This document shows positions 1 to 6,996 of a DNA stretch of 13,968 bases, one piece after another. The notes beneath the pieces were generated by a model. It worked only from the letters and a program-made list of their open reading frames with translations. It was not told where the DNA came from and did not search any database. The position numbers were made by a program, and so were the translations under genes. Within the stretch, counting starts at the first letter, position 1, and every line of letters starts with the position of its first letter. The DNA is from Pseudothermotoga sp. (lineage in GTDB: Bacteria > Thermotogota > Thermotogae > Thermotogales > DSM-5069): contig JAPYWY010000015.1 of assembly GCA_028276125.1 (NCBI GenBank), positions 1 through 13,968 on the forward strand, given 5' to 3'.

Positions 1-1
1 T

Positions 2-367
2 TTTCCGAAGTACTCCTCTTTGATCTTGACGGGTGATGAACTTTGGATGCTCCTTGGACTTTCGGCCTCCGTTGCTGGTCTGTTTGTGACGCTCGTTCTT
101 CCGTTCGGCTTCTTGCTCTTGCTCGTTGGGCTGGTTCTGCTGGAGCATCAGCTCTTGTTCATGCTGAAATCGTTGGAGGAGAAGGAGCAAAAGTTCTTTT
201 CCGAAAACGATGTGCAGCTTTCAACGTGTTTTTCGAAGGTGTACGACGTTTCCTATTTGATCTATTCTTTGGTCACGCTCTACGGGCACAGCTTCGTCAA
301 GATGCAGGAAAACCTTGACGCACTCGAGTGCTATTTCAAGGTCAGGCAAGAAATCCTCAGGAGGTGA
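2..367 (+). CDS. Unrecognised small membrane protein, 5' end outside the window
   Basis: The frame is open from the window edge to a TGA at 365-367, giving at least 121 residues, so the start probably lies upstream. A TTG at 20 is possible but has no Shine-Dalgarno sequence before it. The visible protein has one long hydrophobic stretch, roughly residues 15-52, probably one or two membrane helices rich in Leu, Val, Gly and Phe. A polar, mostly helical C-terminal tail follows, with a charged KSLEEKEQKFF segment. Codon choice matches the neighbours, which favours this frame over the shorter overlapping frame at 43-318. Its stop codon lies inside the ribosome binding site of the next gene, so the two are probably co-transcribed and translationally coupled. 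I do not recognise the family. I am sure it is coding, not what it does. Confidence 0.6.
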   Translation, partial: FPKYSSLILTGDELWMLLGLSASVAGLFVTLVLPFGFLLLLVGLVLLEHQLLFMLKSLEEKEQKFFSENDVQLSTCFSKVYDVSYLIYSLVTLYGHSFVKMQENLDALECYFKVRQEILRR

Positions 368-369
368 TC
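359..369 (+). promoter_or_regulatory. Very strong Shine-Dalgarno sequence of hpf
   Basis: AGGAGGTGATC at 359-369 is close to a full complement of the 16S rRNA 3' end and ends two bases before the ATG at 372. It contains the stop codon (365-367) of the upstream membrane protein gene. It decides the hpf start at 372 over an in-frame upstream extension to 315. Confidence 0.8.
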
Positions 370-371
370 GG

Positions 372-893
372 ATGAACTACAGGTTCACAACACGTGGTTT
401 TGAAGCCACGGCAGCAATGCAGCAGTATCTGGAGAAGAGGCTCGAGAAGGTGGACAGAGTCATTAGAGACGAGGAGCTCGTCTCGGCGGAGATCAAGGCC
501 GAGAAGGATGCGACGAATTACGTGGTGAAAGCGAACATCAACCTCAGAGGCAACGTGATCGTCGTTCAAGAGAAAGATCCCGATCTCTACACGGCGATAG
601 ACAATTTGTGCGACGCACTCGAAAAGAAAGTCAAGAAGCTCAAATCAACGATCAGAGATAAACACAGAGAACCCAAGCAGCTGGAGGTTTCGAGTGTACC
701 AGAGGAAAGCGAGGAAGAAGTGGCCGAAACCAGGAGGCTCCCGCTCAACGTGATGCCTCTGGAGGAAGCTATCCTCCAGTTCAAGGCTATGGATAGACAG
801 TTCTTCCTGTTCAGAAACAGCGAAACTGGTGAGATCAACCTCCTGTTCCTCAGAAAGGATGGAAAATTGAGCCTTTACGAGTTCTTCGAGTGA
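372..893 (+). CDS. hpf: Ribosome hibernation promoting factor, long form (HPF/YfiA family)
   Basis: This 173-residue protein fits the long HPF family, which binds the 30S subunit in slow-growing cells and pairs 70S ribosomes into inactive 100S dimers. Residues 1-95 form the S30AE ribosome-binding domain, starting MNYRFTTRGFEAT, with a basic helix DALEKKVKKLKSTIRDKH near 81-98. An acidic linker (EESEEEVAE, about 111-119) leads to the C-terminal dimerisation domain at about 122-173, which carries the family pattern of MPLEEAILQF, FFLFRNSETGEINLLFLRKDG and a final YEFFE. The C-terminal domain marks the long rather than the short form. The ATG is chosen for its near-perfect ribosome binding site. 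The stop is 11 bases from the RNase G start, so the two very likely share an mRNA. Older annotations call this family sigma-54 modulation protein. Confidence 0.95.
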   Translation: MNYRFTTRGFEATAAMQQYLEKRLEKVDRVIRDEELVSAEIKAEKDATNYVVKANINLRGNVIVVQEKDPDLYTAIDNLCDALEKKVKKLKSTIRDKHREPKQLEVSSVPEESEEEVAETRRLPLNVMPLEEAILQFKAMDRQFFLFRNSETGEINLLFLRKDGKLSLYEFFE

Positions 894-904
894 GGTTTTG
901 AATT

Positions 905-2311
905 GTGTCGAGTGCTCTGATCATAAACGTTCATGAAGATTTCGTGAGTGGTGCTATTCTCGAAGATGGCGAGCTTCAAGAGGTCTTCGATGAAGAGAAC
1001 GAGACCATAGCCGGGAACCTCTACGTGGGCGTGATACAGAAAATCGTTCCCGCCTTGAACGCAGCCTTCGTCGACATAGGCGAGGGTAAAAATGGATTTC
1101 TCAGGATCAGCGACATAGGTAAATCCTACATACAGCAGGTACTCGGGGCGAAGCATCCTCAGGAAGGTTCAAAGCTCCTGGTCCAAGTCAAGCACGATGC
1201 CGTTGGACAGAAAGGTCCACAGCTCACGTGCAAACTTTCGCTCGCTGGTCGTTACGTGGTTTACTTTCCGCTGTCTCGGGTCAGGGGTGTCTCAAAGAAG
1301 ATCATCCAACAGTGTGAGAGAGAAAGGTTGAAATCGCTCTTTTCAAAGGTTGAGAAGAACGAAGGCATCGTCGTCAGGACGGCTTCGGAAGGTATGCCGA
1401 TGGAGATGATAGAAGAGGAACTGCAATCACTCAAGCAAGAATGGCAGCAGATCTTGGCCAGTTTCAAAAAGTCGAGAAAAGTGAAACTGCTCAGGAGAGA
1501 ACCTACGGCGATAGATTACGTTCTGAGAGAACGCTTGAACAAGAATGTGGATGAAGTCTACGTCAACGAAGAGAAGGCCTACGAGTTGGTCAAGCAAGAA
1601 GTCAAAAAGATCAGCAAATCCATAATGGTCCACTTCCTCGAAGGAGACCTCTTCGAACGCTTCAACGTCTACCAGCAACTGAACCTTCTGCAGAGACGTA
1701 CGATAGACCTACCCAGCGGAGGTTATTTGGCGCTCGACACGACGGAAGCCATGACCGTGTTCGACGTCAACTCCGCGAGTTTCACATCCGGAAAAAATCA
1801 TGCAGAACTGGCCTTCAAGACGAACATGGAAGCAGCGAAGGAAATCGCCAGACAGCTCAGGTTGCGCAACATAGGTGGCATCGTGGTTGTGGATTTCATC
1901 GGTATGCCCAGCAAAGATTACTACGAGAGGTTGTTCAAGAAGATTAGAGAATCTTTCGAGAAAGACCCTGCGCACGTCGAACTCCTTGGTTTCACGCGCC
2001 TTGGATTGTTCGAGATGACTCGCAAGAGAAGAACCCCATCGAGCGAACAACTGTTGTTCTCACCGTGCCCGATCTGTAAAGGCTCAGGTAGGGTGTTGTC
2101 CACCACGGTCGTGCTGAAGAGACTGTCCAACGCGCTGAGGGAGATAGACCTGACTCAGTACGGTTCGGTGAAGATAAACCTCCACCAACGCTTCTCCGGT
2201 TACGTGGAGAAGATCAAAGAACTCATCTCAGCACACAAAGACAAAGTCAAGTTGAATTTCAATCATACCGACCCAAACGAGTTCGAAATAACTCTCTCCA
2301 AGAAAGCTTAG
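905..2311 (+). CDS. rng: Ribonuclease G/E family endoribonuclease
   Basis: The 468-residue protein matches RNase G, a cytoplasmic endonuclease that trims rRNA precursors and starts mRNA decay. It lacks the long C-terminal scaffold of RNase E. An S1 RNA-binding domain spans roughly residues 35-115 (VGVIQKIVPALNAAFVDIG, then GFLRISDIG). The catalytic domain follows, with the two expected metal-binding aspartates in TVFDVNSASF (Asp287) and VVVDFIGM (Asp330). The zinc-link motif CPICKGSG (Cys388, Cys391), which joins protomers in this family, is present. The start is GTG at 905, with a GAGG-type site overlapping the hpf stop; no better start is seen. Its 3' end overlaps that of fliD on the other strand by four bases, leaving no room for a separate terminator. 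E. coli RNase G has about 489 residues, so the length is normal. Confidence 0.95.
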   Translation: MSSALIINVHEDFVSGAILEDGELQEVFDEENETIAGNLYVGVIQKIVPALNAAFVDIGEGKNGFLRISDIGKSYIQQVLGAKHPQEGSKLLVQVKHDAVGQKGPQLTCKLSLAGRYVVYFPLSRVRGVSKKIIQQCERERLKSLFSKVEKNEGIVVRTASEGMPMEMIEEELQSLKQEWQQILASFKKSRKVKLLRREPTAIDYVLRERLNKNVDEVYVNEEKAYELVKQEVKKISKSIMVHFLEGDLFERFNVYQQLNLLQRRTIDLPSGGYLALDTTEAMTVFDVNSASFTSGKNHAELAFKTNMEAAKEIARQLRLRNIGGIVVVDFIGMPSKDYYERLFKKIRESFEKDPAHVELLGFTRLGLFEMTRKRRTPSSEQLLFSPCPICKGSGRVLSTTVVLKRLSNALREIDLTQYGSVKINLHQRFSGYVEKIKELISAHKDKVKLNFNHTDPNEFEITLSKKA

Positions 2312-4101
2312 CGGTTCCTGTTGTTCAAGCTCGAGAACTGCACAAGCCAAGCACCCTGCGCCTGCATCCTCGACACGACTTCTTCCATCGCTGAAAACTT
2401 GCTCCAGAGGTACGCTTCTCTCTTCTGCAGACGTTCCAGCCAGTTCTGCAATTCCTTGGCCAGGCTTCTCATTTGCTTCGTTATCGTTCCACTTATGCCT
2501 GCGATGTTGTCGATCCTTCCACCGAATTTTGTGAGTTCTCTCACGTAAGATTGAACCTGCTGTGCAAAACCTTTCGTGTCACCGAAGAAGGCCCACACCT
2601 TCTGGGGATCCTGCCTCAACACTTCCCTCAGCCGATCTTCGTCGAGCTCGAGCTTTCCCATCTTCATGTTTTGATAACCGTAGCTGCTCGTCCTTATACC
2701 TATTTGCCACAGATAGGAGATTTCACCCTCGATGCGCGTCGTTATGAATCCTCGCAACTTGAAGAAGATCTCGTTCAACAGAGAGTCTCTCTGAAGCATA
2801 CCCTGAAGTTTCTCTTCTTCGCTGAGTTCTTCCTGCTTCTTGTCCGTCACGGGTTTTTCGTTGTACTTGTTGTAGATGTACTCCATGAGTTCGTTCCACT
2901 TGTTGACGAACTCCTTTATCTTCGAGACGATCGAATCGATGTCGTTCTCAACGCTGAAGTTCAGGGGTGTTTGGATCAATCCCTTCACCTTTATGGAAAG
3001 TCCCATGTGGCTGAACTCGGTGGAAGAAGAGTAGAGATCGATCCAGTTCACACCATCGCTGCTCAGTTGAACGTGCGTCACACCGCCGATGTTGAACTGA
3101 CCGACGTCCAGGCCGAGCAGTGTGAGCAGGTTGGTACCGTTGTCTTCGAAGCTTATGGCATTCGCACCCGTTTGGTTCGATGTCACGATCAACCTGTCCG
3201 AGTTCGCATCGTAAGCGGCGGTCACACCCGCGTTGCTCGAGTTAATGACGTCTATCAACTGCTTCAACGTCATGTTGGTATCGACGTTTATCTCGACATT
3301 GTTGATCTTAAACGTTCCGCTTTGGATGGAAATGCCTCTGTAAGTCGAGATCTGAGACAGTGTTCTGTACATTGAAACGGCTCCAACGTGTGCAGTGCTG
3401 CGAAGAACGTACTCTCCAGCCTCTTGAACGATGGGTGCATCATTCAAATTGAAAACGCGACTGAAGGTACCTTGTATCGTCTGGATGGCGAAAGCTTGAC
3501 TACTCTTGATGATCAACTTCCCGTTCTCGAAGCGAACGTTGCCATTACCAAAGATATCGTCGAGTTTGTCGACGATGTCAGAGATCGTGTCCTGACTCGA
3601 GATGTTGACCGTGTGCACCGTCGCACCGACTTGGATCTTCAAGACGGAGTCGGTCGGGTTGTACCTGTAAACGAGATCGCCAAACTTTGTGGAAGGATCG
3701 ACCTCGGGTCCGATCGTTCTTCCACTCGTCATGGAACTTCTGCTCGCGATCGATAACACCTTGATCTGGTAAGTGCCGACCACGGCGGCAGCGGAGGCAC
3801 TGATGGAGACTCTGTCTGAATCGATCGATACTTTCTTCGCCATGAGTGTGGCTTGGAGTTTGAAGCTGGCTAAAAAGGTTTCGAAGCTTTCGAGCTTTTC
3901 TTCCAGCTGTTGGTAAGCTTTCTGCTTCAGACCCAAGCTCTCGTACTTCTGATACAACCTTTCGGCGGGTTTGGCTTCGACCTGCATCAACGCATCAACG
4001 ATGTCGGCCGTGTTCAATCCCGAGGCCAAACCACCGAACTGTAGGTTTGACGATCTGTATTTGTAGTTTATGCTCGCGGCGATCTTGGATATGGCATCCA
4101 T
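2308..4101 (-). CDS. fliD: Flagellar filament cap protein FliD (HAP2)
   Basis: FliD is exported through the flagellar type III system and sits at the filament tip, where it guides flagellin folding. The 597-residue protein has the N-terminal FliD domain at about residues 20-120, opening with FGGLASGLNTADIVDALM. Two stretches resembling the flagellin hook-IN motif follow at about 155-205 and 260-330; the second reads GTFKINNVEINVD, then TLKQLIDVIN, AGVTAAYD and LIVTS. The FliD C-terminal domain covers about 385-597 and ends in a coiled coil containing LQNWLERLQKREAYLWSKFS and AMEEVVSRMQ, typical for the family. The ATG at 4099-4101 has a GAAGGTG site that lies in the last codons of flaG, three bases upstream, so translation is probably coupled. 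There is no signal peptide, as expected. It converges with rng, overlapping by four bases. Confidence 0.95.
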   Translation of the reverse strand: MDAISKIAASINYKYRSSNLQFGGLASGLNTADIVDALMQVEAKPAERLYQKYESLGLKQKAYQQLEEKLESFETFLASFKLQATLMAKKVSIDSDRVSISASAAAVVGTYQIKVLSIASRSSMTSGRTIGPEVDPSTKFGDLVYRYNPTDSVLKIQVGATVHTVNISSQDTISDIVDKLDDIFGNGNVRFENGKLIIKSSQAFAIQTIQGTFSRVFNLNDAPIVQEAGEYVLRSTAHVGAVSMYRTLSQISTYRGISIQSGTFKINNVEINVDTNMTLKQLIDVINSSNAGVTAAYDANSDRLIVTSNQTGANAISFEDNGTNLLTLLGLDVGQFNIGGVTHVQLSSDGVNWIDLYSSSTEFSHMGLSIKVKGLIQTPLNFSVENDIDSIVSKIKEFVNKWNELMEYIYNKYNEKPVTDKKQEELSEEEKLQGMLQRDSLLNEIFFKLRGFITTRIEGEISYLWQIGIRTSSYGYQNMKMGKLELDEDRLREVLRQDPQKVWAFFGDTKGFAQQVQSYVRELTKFGGRIDNIAGISGTITKQMRSLAKELQNWLERLQKREAYLWSKFSAMEEVVSRMQAQGAWLVQFSSLNNRNR

Positions 4102-4104
4102 ACT

Positions 4105-4476
4105 TCACACCTTCTCATCGAACAGGATACCCATCAACTCTTGAAGGTTCTTCGCGATCTTGACTGCCACCTCGGGCGGGATCTGCCTGACGATCTCACC
4201 CGTGTCTCTGTCCTTTATCTTGATGATTATCATGTTGAGTTCCCGTTCTATGGTGAACTGGGCCTCCGTCTTGAAGAACCTGCTGAGCCTCTCGAAAGTC
4301 TTCTTGAGAGAGTCCATCGCTTTGGAGAGGTCCAAGTCCTCCTGTTGTTTCTTCGGTTCTTCCGAAGCCTTCTCCACGTTCAACTGAAGCTGTTTCACAC
4401 TCTCAGTTTGAACGTTCTTCACGTTCATGGAATTCACGTTCCAATGAGGATCCATCCTCACAGGATCGACACTCAT
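4105..4476 (-). CDS. flaG: FlaG family flagellar protein
   Basis: The 123-residue protein has a low-complexity, Lys/Glu/Gln-rich N-terminal half and a compact C-terminal domain at about residues 70-123. That domain carries the FlaG signature: FTIERELNMIIIKIKDRDTG followed by EIVRQIPPEVAVKIAKNLQE. FlaG proteins are linked to filament length and often lie next to fliD, as here. Their exact molecular role is not settled. The start at 4476 has a GAAGGGGTG site eight bases upstream. It is the first gene of a two-gene flaG-fliD unit, with a candidate sigma-28 promoter just upstream at 4501-4527, so co-expression with late flagellar genes is likely. Confidence 0.9.
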   Translation of the reverse strand: MSVDPVRMDPHWNVNSMNVKNVQTESVKQLQLNVEKASEEPKKQQEDLDLSKAMDSLKKTFERLSRFFKTEAQFTIERELNMIIIKIKDRDTGEIVRQIPPEVAVKIAKNLQELMGILFDEKV

Positions 4477-4500
4477 AACCGCACCCCTTCTCTATATTAT

Positions 4501-4527
4501 TGATCGACAAGCGCGCAAACTCCTTTA
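4501..4527 (-). promoter_or_regulatory. Candidate sigma-28 (FliA/SigD) promoter for flaG-fliD
   Basis: Read on the minus strand, TAAA (4524-4527) is followed by exactly 15 bases and then GTCGATCA (4501-4508). The known FliA/SigD consensus is TAAA-N15-GCCGATAA or GCCGATAT, so the -35 matches fully and the -10 matches at six of eight positions. Transcription would start near 4493, giving a leader of roughly 17 bases that contains the flaG ribosome binding site. Flagellar late genes are the usual targets of this sigma factor, which supports the call. Confidence 0.65.
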
Positions 4528-4533
4528 ATCCGA

Positions 4534-4542
4534 TGGTACAAT
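4534..4542 (+). promoter_or_regulatory. Candidate extended -10 promoter of the TolB-like gene
   Basis: TGGTACAAT fits the extended -10 form TGnTATAAT with one mismatch. No good -35 box lies 16-18 bases upstream, which is tolerated for extended -10 promoters. The most likely start codon, ATG at 4551, begins only eight bases after the -10, so transcription from here would start at or within about two bases of the start codon. Confidence 0.4.
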
Positions 4543-4550
4543 TTTTGTTG

Positions 4551-5801
4551 ATGAGCGTGAGAAAATTCTTGTTCTTCTTTTTGTTGTTCATCTTCATAAC
4601 CTCTTTCGCGAGCGTTGGTTTGAGGATCACGATGGTTTCCGATGAGCAGAGCAAGAAGCTCGCGAGTGACGTTGCTAGTTCTATCTTCTCGCTCGTTCCC
4701 AAGGACGTGTTCGTCTCCATCGAGATCGACGGGACAACTCGCACGAGCAACGAGCTTACTTCGATCGAAGAGCAGTTCTTTCTGGGATTCTCAGCCATGT
4801 ACGATGCGACGAGAAGCACCTACTACGCGAGTTGGACGGAGTCAAACAGTGTCGTTTACAGTTGCAGCTATTCGCCGAAAGAAGAAAGACCTTACAGGGA
4901 GTTCGTCAGAGAGTGCGCGCACTATCCACTCGAGAAAGCCGCTCTGAGACTGTTGGCGAGGGGTCGATTTGAGAAATATCTGCGCGTGACCTATCATCCT
5001 TCTGTGGACGAGTACACCAGCTTCAGTCCCGATGGTAAATTCTTCGCCTTCATCACTGACAGACTCGGCGGTAACAGAAACATCGCCCTTTTGAACTTGA
5101 CGGAAGGCACTCTGAGAGTTCTACCGGTACACGGCAGCAGTGAGTACTTTCCCAGATTTTCACCCGACGGTTCAAGGCTCGCGTTCCAAGGATCTCTGCA
5201 CGGTTTTTGGAACATCTACGTGATGCCTATCGAAGATCACGCGAAGAACATCGCTCTGATTTCGGCTGGCAACGCACCCGCTTACTCACCAGCGTGGCTT
5301 GATAACAACACGCTCTTGTACGTTCAAGACACCGAGACTGGCAACGCCATGTACCGAGCCACGCTCGCCAGGCGCCGAACCAAACTGAACATAGAAGGCT
5401 TCGACATGGTCTTCTCACCGACCGCGTACGCAGGAACGATCTACTTCGTTGGACTCAAGGAAGCCAACTTCGGCATCTATGCGCTCACACCCGAAGGCAG
5501 TATCGTGTGCGTCGAGGACGGATTCTACAACGAGCACGATCCAGCAATTTCGCCTGATGGACGTTACCTCGCGTATTCTTGCAATTGTCTGGGTTACTAC
5601 GCCATATGGATCAAGGACCTAGAGACTGGCGAAAAGTGGTGCCTCACGGAAGAATTGAGGCAAGACGCTTTCTATCCATCTTTCTCGCCCGATGGACAAC
5701 TCGTTGGTTTCAGCGCGAGCGAAGGTTTCTTCGAACCGGACATCTGGTTCGTCAGGTTCTTCAAACCTTCAGCTTCTCAAGGGCGATCTTCTCTTCCTTA
5801 G
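4551..5801 (+). CDS. TolB-like exported beta-propeller protein
   Basis: With the ATG at 4551 the protein has 416 residues. Residues 1-21 form a signal peptide (MSVRK, then FLFFFLLFIFITSFAS), so it acts outside the cytoplasm. Residues 22-140 resemble the TolB N-terminal alpha/beta domain. Residues 145-403 form a WD40-like propeller with SPDG blade motifs at 159-162, 204-207, 334-337 and 379-382; the blade ends DIWFVRF and AIWIKDLETG are typical of TolB. In proteobacteria TolB works with Pal; no Pal, TolA or TolQR lies nearby, so the role here is unknown, perhaps envelope or toga related. Earlier starts (TTG 4500, ATG 4533) would place extra residues before the signal peptide. No candidate start has a Shine-Dalgarno sequence. 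The 3' end overlaps cheW on the other strand by 41 bases. Confidence 0.85.
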   Translation: MSVRKFLFFFLLFIFITSFASVGLRITMVSDEQSKKLASDVASSIFSLVPKDVFVSIEIDGTTRTSNELTSIEEQFFLGFSAMYDATRSTYYASWTESNSVVYSCSYSPKEERPYREFVRECAHYPLEKAALRLLARGRFEKYLRVTYHPSVDEYTSFSPDGKFFAFITDRLGGNRNIALLNLTEGTLRVLPVHGSSEYFPRFSPDGSRLAFQGSLHGFWNIYVMPIEDHAKNIALISAGNAPAYSPAWLDNNTLLYVQDTETGNAMYRATLARRRTKLNIEGFDMVFSPTAYAGTIYFVGLKEANFGIYALTPEGSIVCVEDGFYNEHDPAISPDGRYLAYSCNCLGYYAIWIKDLETGEKWCLTEELRQDAFYPSFSPDGQLVGFSASEGFFEPDIWFVRFFKPSASQGRSSLP

Positions 5802-6213
5802 ACAAGATCTCTTCGGCATTCAGGATGATCAAAAGTTCTTCCCCTATCTTGGCTATGCCCAAGATGAAGTTTGCCCTCGTTCCTCCGACACCCGCCGGGG
5901 GTGGTTCTATCTGTTGATCGGTCAGCGTGAGGACCTCGTGTACCTGATCGACGAGAAGTCCAACCCTCTTGTCCTTCATGTTTACGACGACGATCTTTGC
6001 CGACGCCGAACGGCCCGTGTCCGGCATGGAGAACTTCCTTTTCAGGTTGATGATCGGTATCACGTTGCCACGCAGGTTCATGATACCTTCAACGTAGTCG
6101 GCAGATTCGGGCAATTTCACGATCTTTCCAACTTCCACTATGCTGTCGATGTTCATGATGTCCAGTGCGAACTTTTCTTCCCCCAGAGCGAAACTCACAA
6201 CCTTCAGTTCCAT
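5761..6213 (-). CDS. cheW: Chemotaxis coupling protein CheW
   Basis: CheW is the cytoplasmic adaptor that joins chemoreceptors to the CheA kinase in receptor arrays. The 150-residue protein is a single CheW domain of normal length, opening MELKVVSFALGEEKFALDI. It carries the conserved motif YVEGIMNLRGNVIPIINL at about 40-57, including Arg48 in NLRG, a position important for CheA and receptor binding in studied CheW proteins. Later it has KIVVVN, VGLLVDQVHEVL and FILGIAKIGEELLIILN. The start at 6213 has a GAGGAGGTTAAGAGG leader. It begins 13 bases after the biotin carrier gene and is the last gene of that operon, an unusual place for a chemotaxis gene. No separate promoter is obvious, though one inside the upstream coding region cannot be ruled out. 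No cheA, cheY or receptor gene is present here. Confidence 0.95.
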   Translation of the reverse strand: MELKVVSFALGEEKFALDIMNIDSIVEVGKIVKLPESADYVEGIMNLRGNVIPIINLKRKFSMPDTGRSASAKIVVVNMKDKRVGLLVDQVHEVLTLTDQQIEPPPAGVGGTRANFILGIAKIGEELLIILNAEEILSKEEKIALEKLKV

Positions 6214-6226
6214 CCTCTTAACCTCC

Positions 6227-6649
6227 TCACCCGATCACAAGCAGAGTCTGTTCTGTCTCCACGTTGTCTCCTTCTTTCACGAGAACTTTGAGCACGGTGC
6301 CTTCATGCTCGCTGATGATGTCGTTCTCCATCTTCATCGCTTCGAGGATTAACAGCTTCTGTCCCCTCTTGACTTGCTGACCCTCACTGACGTGCACCTT
6401 GACGATGAGACCAGACATCGGGGCTTTTACTTCCACACCGCCAGTCTTCGGTGCGGGCTTCTCCTTTGGCTGTTCGACCTTCTTTGGCTCGGCTTTCACT
6501 TCCTGCGTCTGCACCTGCTGGAGTTTTTCAACCACCTGCGGTTTTTCGACGACAGGTTGAACCGACTGGACGATCGGTGAGCCTCCGATCTCCTCAACCT
6601 CAACGATGTATTCTTTGTTGTTTATCACCACCCTGAACTTGCGCGCCAT
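6227..6649 (-). CDS. Biotin carboxyl carrier protein of a decarboxylase/carboxylase complex
   Basis: The 140-residue protein carries the swinging biotin that shuttles carboxyl groups between subunits. A short N-terminal segment (MARKFRVVINNKEYIVEVEE) resembles the start of Na+-decarboxylase biotin subunits. A flexible linker rich in Pro, Gln, Lys, Glu and Val covers about 28-70. The biotinyl domain spans about 72-140, with the attachment motif EAMKMEND and Lys106 as the expected biotinylated residue. The ATG at 6649 has AAGGAG at good spacing. A longer TTG start at 6667 would place that site inside the gene and is rejected. The start overlaps the end of the OadG-type gene by 25 bases, suggesting coupled translation. 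It could serve methylmalonyl-CoA or another carboxyl donor; the neighbouring epimerase favours methylmalonyl-CoA. Confidence 0.92.
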   Translation of the reverse strand: MARKFRVVINNKEYIVEVEEIGGSPIVQSVQPVVEKPQVVEKLQQVQTQEVKAEPKKVEQPKEKPAPKTGGVEVKAPMSGLIVKVHVSEGQQVKRGQKLLILEAMKMENDIISEHEGTVLKVLVKEGDNVETEQTLLVIG

Positions 6650-6987
6650 CCTCTCGCTCCTTTCCAACCACTCTTTCTCCAGCTTGTTGTTCTCTCCTCG
6701 AAGGAAAAGATTCTACCCTTAGGTTGCATAACAATCTTGCTTTCTGAACTCATGTAGGCCATCACCGCGCCGACGATGGCCGCCTCCATGGTTTCGTCTT
6801 GATCGGCCTTCTCCTCGCTCTTGACAAAAGTTTGTGTGGTCTTCGCCTCAGCTTTCGAGATCTTGCGTTGCCTTGAAGTGAAAACCTTTCCCATTATCAC
6901 GAAGATGATGTACAGTATCACGAATGTGAGAAAAACCGATCCCATTCCCACAACGAGAATCGTTAGATTGCTTAAATTACCTGCCAT
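6625..6987 (-). CDS. OadG-type small membrane subunit of a sodium-pumping decarboxylase
   Basis: This 120-residue protein fits the OadG/MmdD family, the small subunit that anchors the carboxyltransferase and biotin parts to the membrane beta subunit. One N-terminal membrane helix covers about residues 8-33 (ILVVGMGSVFLTFVILYIIF). A charged linker follows, then AAIVGAVMAYMSSES near 69-83, matching the AAIxAAV pattern of the family. The C-terminal TTSWRKSG near 100-107 recalls the family's closing SW...G motif. The Trp/Arg/Gly-rich tail after it is unusual and is read through the ribosome binding site and start of the biotin carrier gene, overlapping it by 25 bases. The start has a GAGGTGAT site and lies nine bases after the alpha subunit gene. 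Members vary strongly in sequence, so the call rests on length, the helix, the motif and context. Confidence 0.8.
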   Translation of the reverse strand: MAGNLSNLTILVVGMGSVFLTFVILYIIFVIMGKVFTSRQRKISKAEAKTTQTFVKSEEKADQDETMEAAIVGAVMAYMSSESKIVMQPKGRIFSFEERTTSWRKSGWKGARGWRASSGW

Positions 6988-6996
6988 ACCATCACC

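Noticed and set aside
43..318. Alternative 91-codon frame at the left edge
   Set aside because: The overlapping frame from 2 to 367 has better codon choice, runs from the edge, and ends in the hpf ribosome binding site in the usual operon fashion.
2473..3375. 300-codon open frame on the plus strand inside fliD
   Set aside because: It is antisense to a clear, full-length fliD; the translated text has no domain-like pattern and no ribosome binding site, so it is a frame shadow.
5732..5751. Inverted repeat CGAACC...GGTTCG near the end of the TolB-like gene
   Set aside because: It has a 6-bp stem with an eight-base loop and no U-tract on either strand, so it is not a convincing terminator for cheW or the TolB-like gene.
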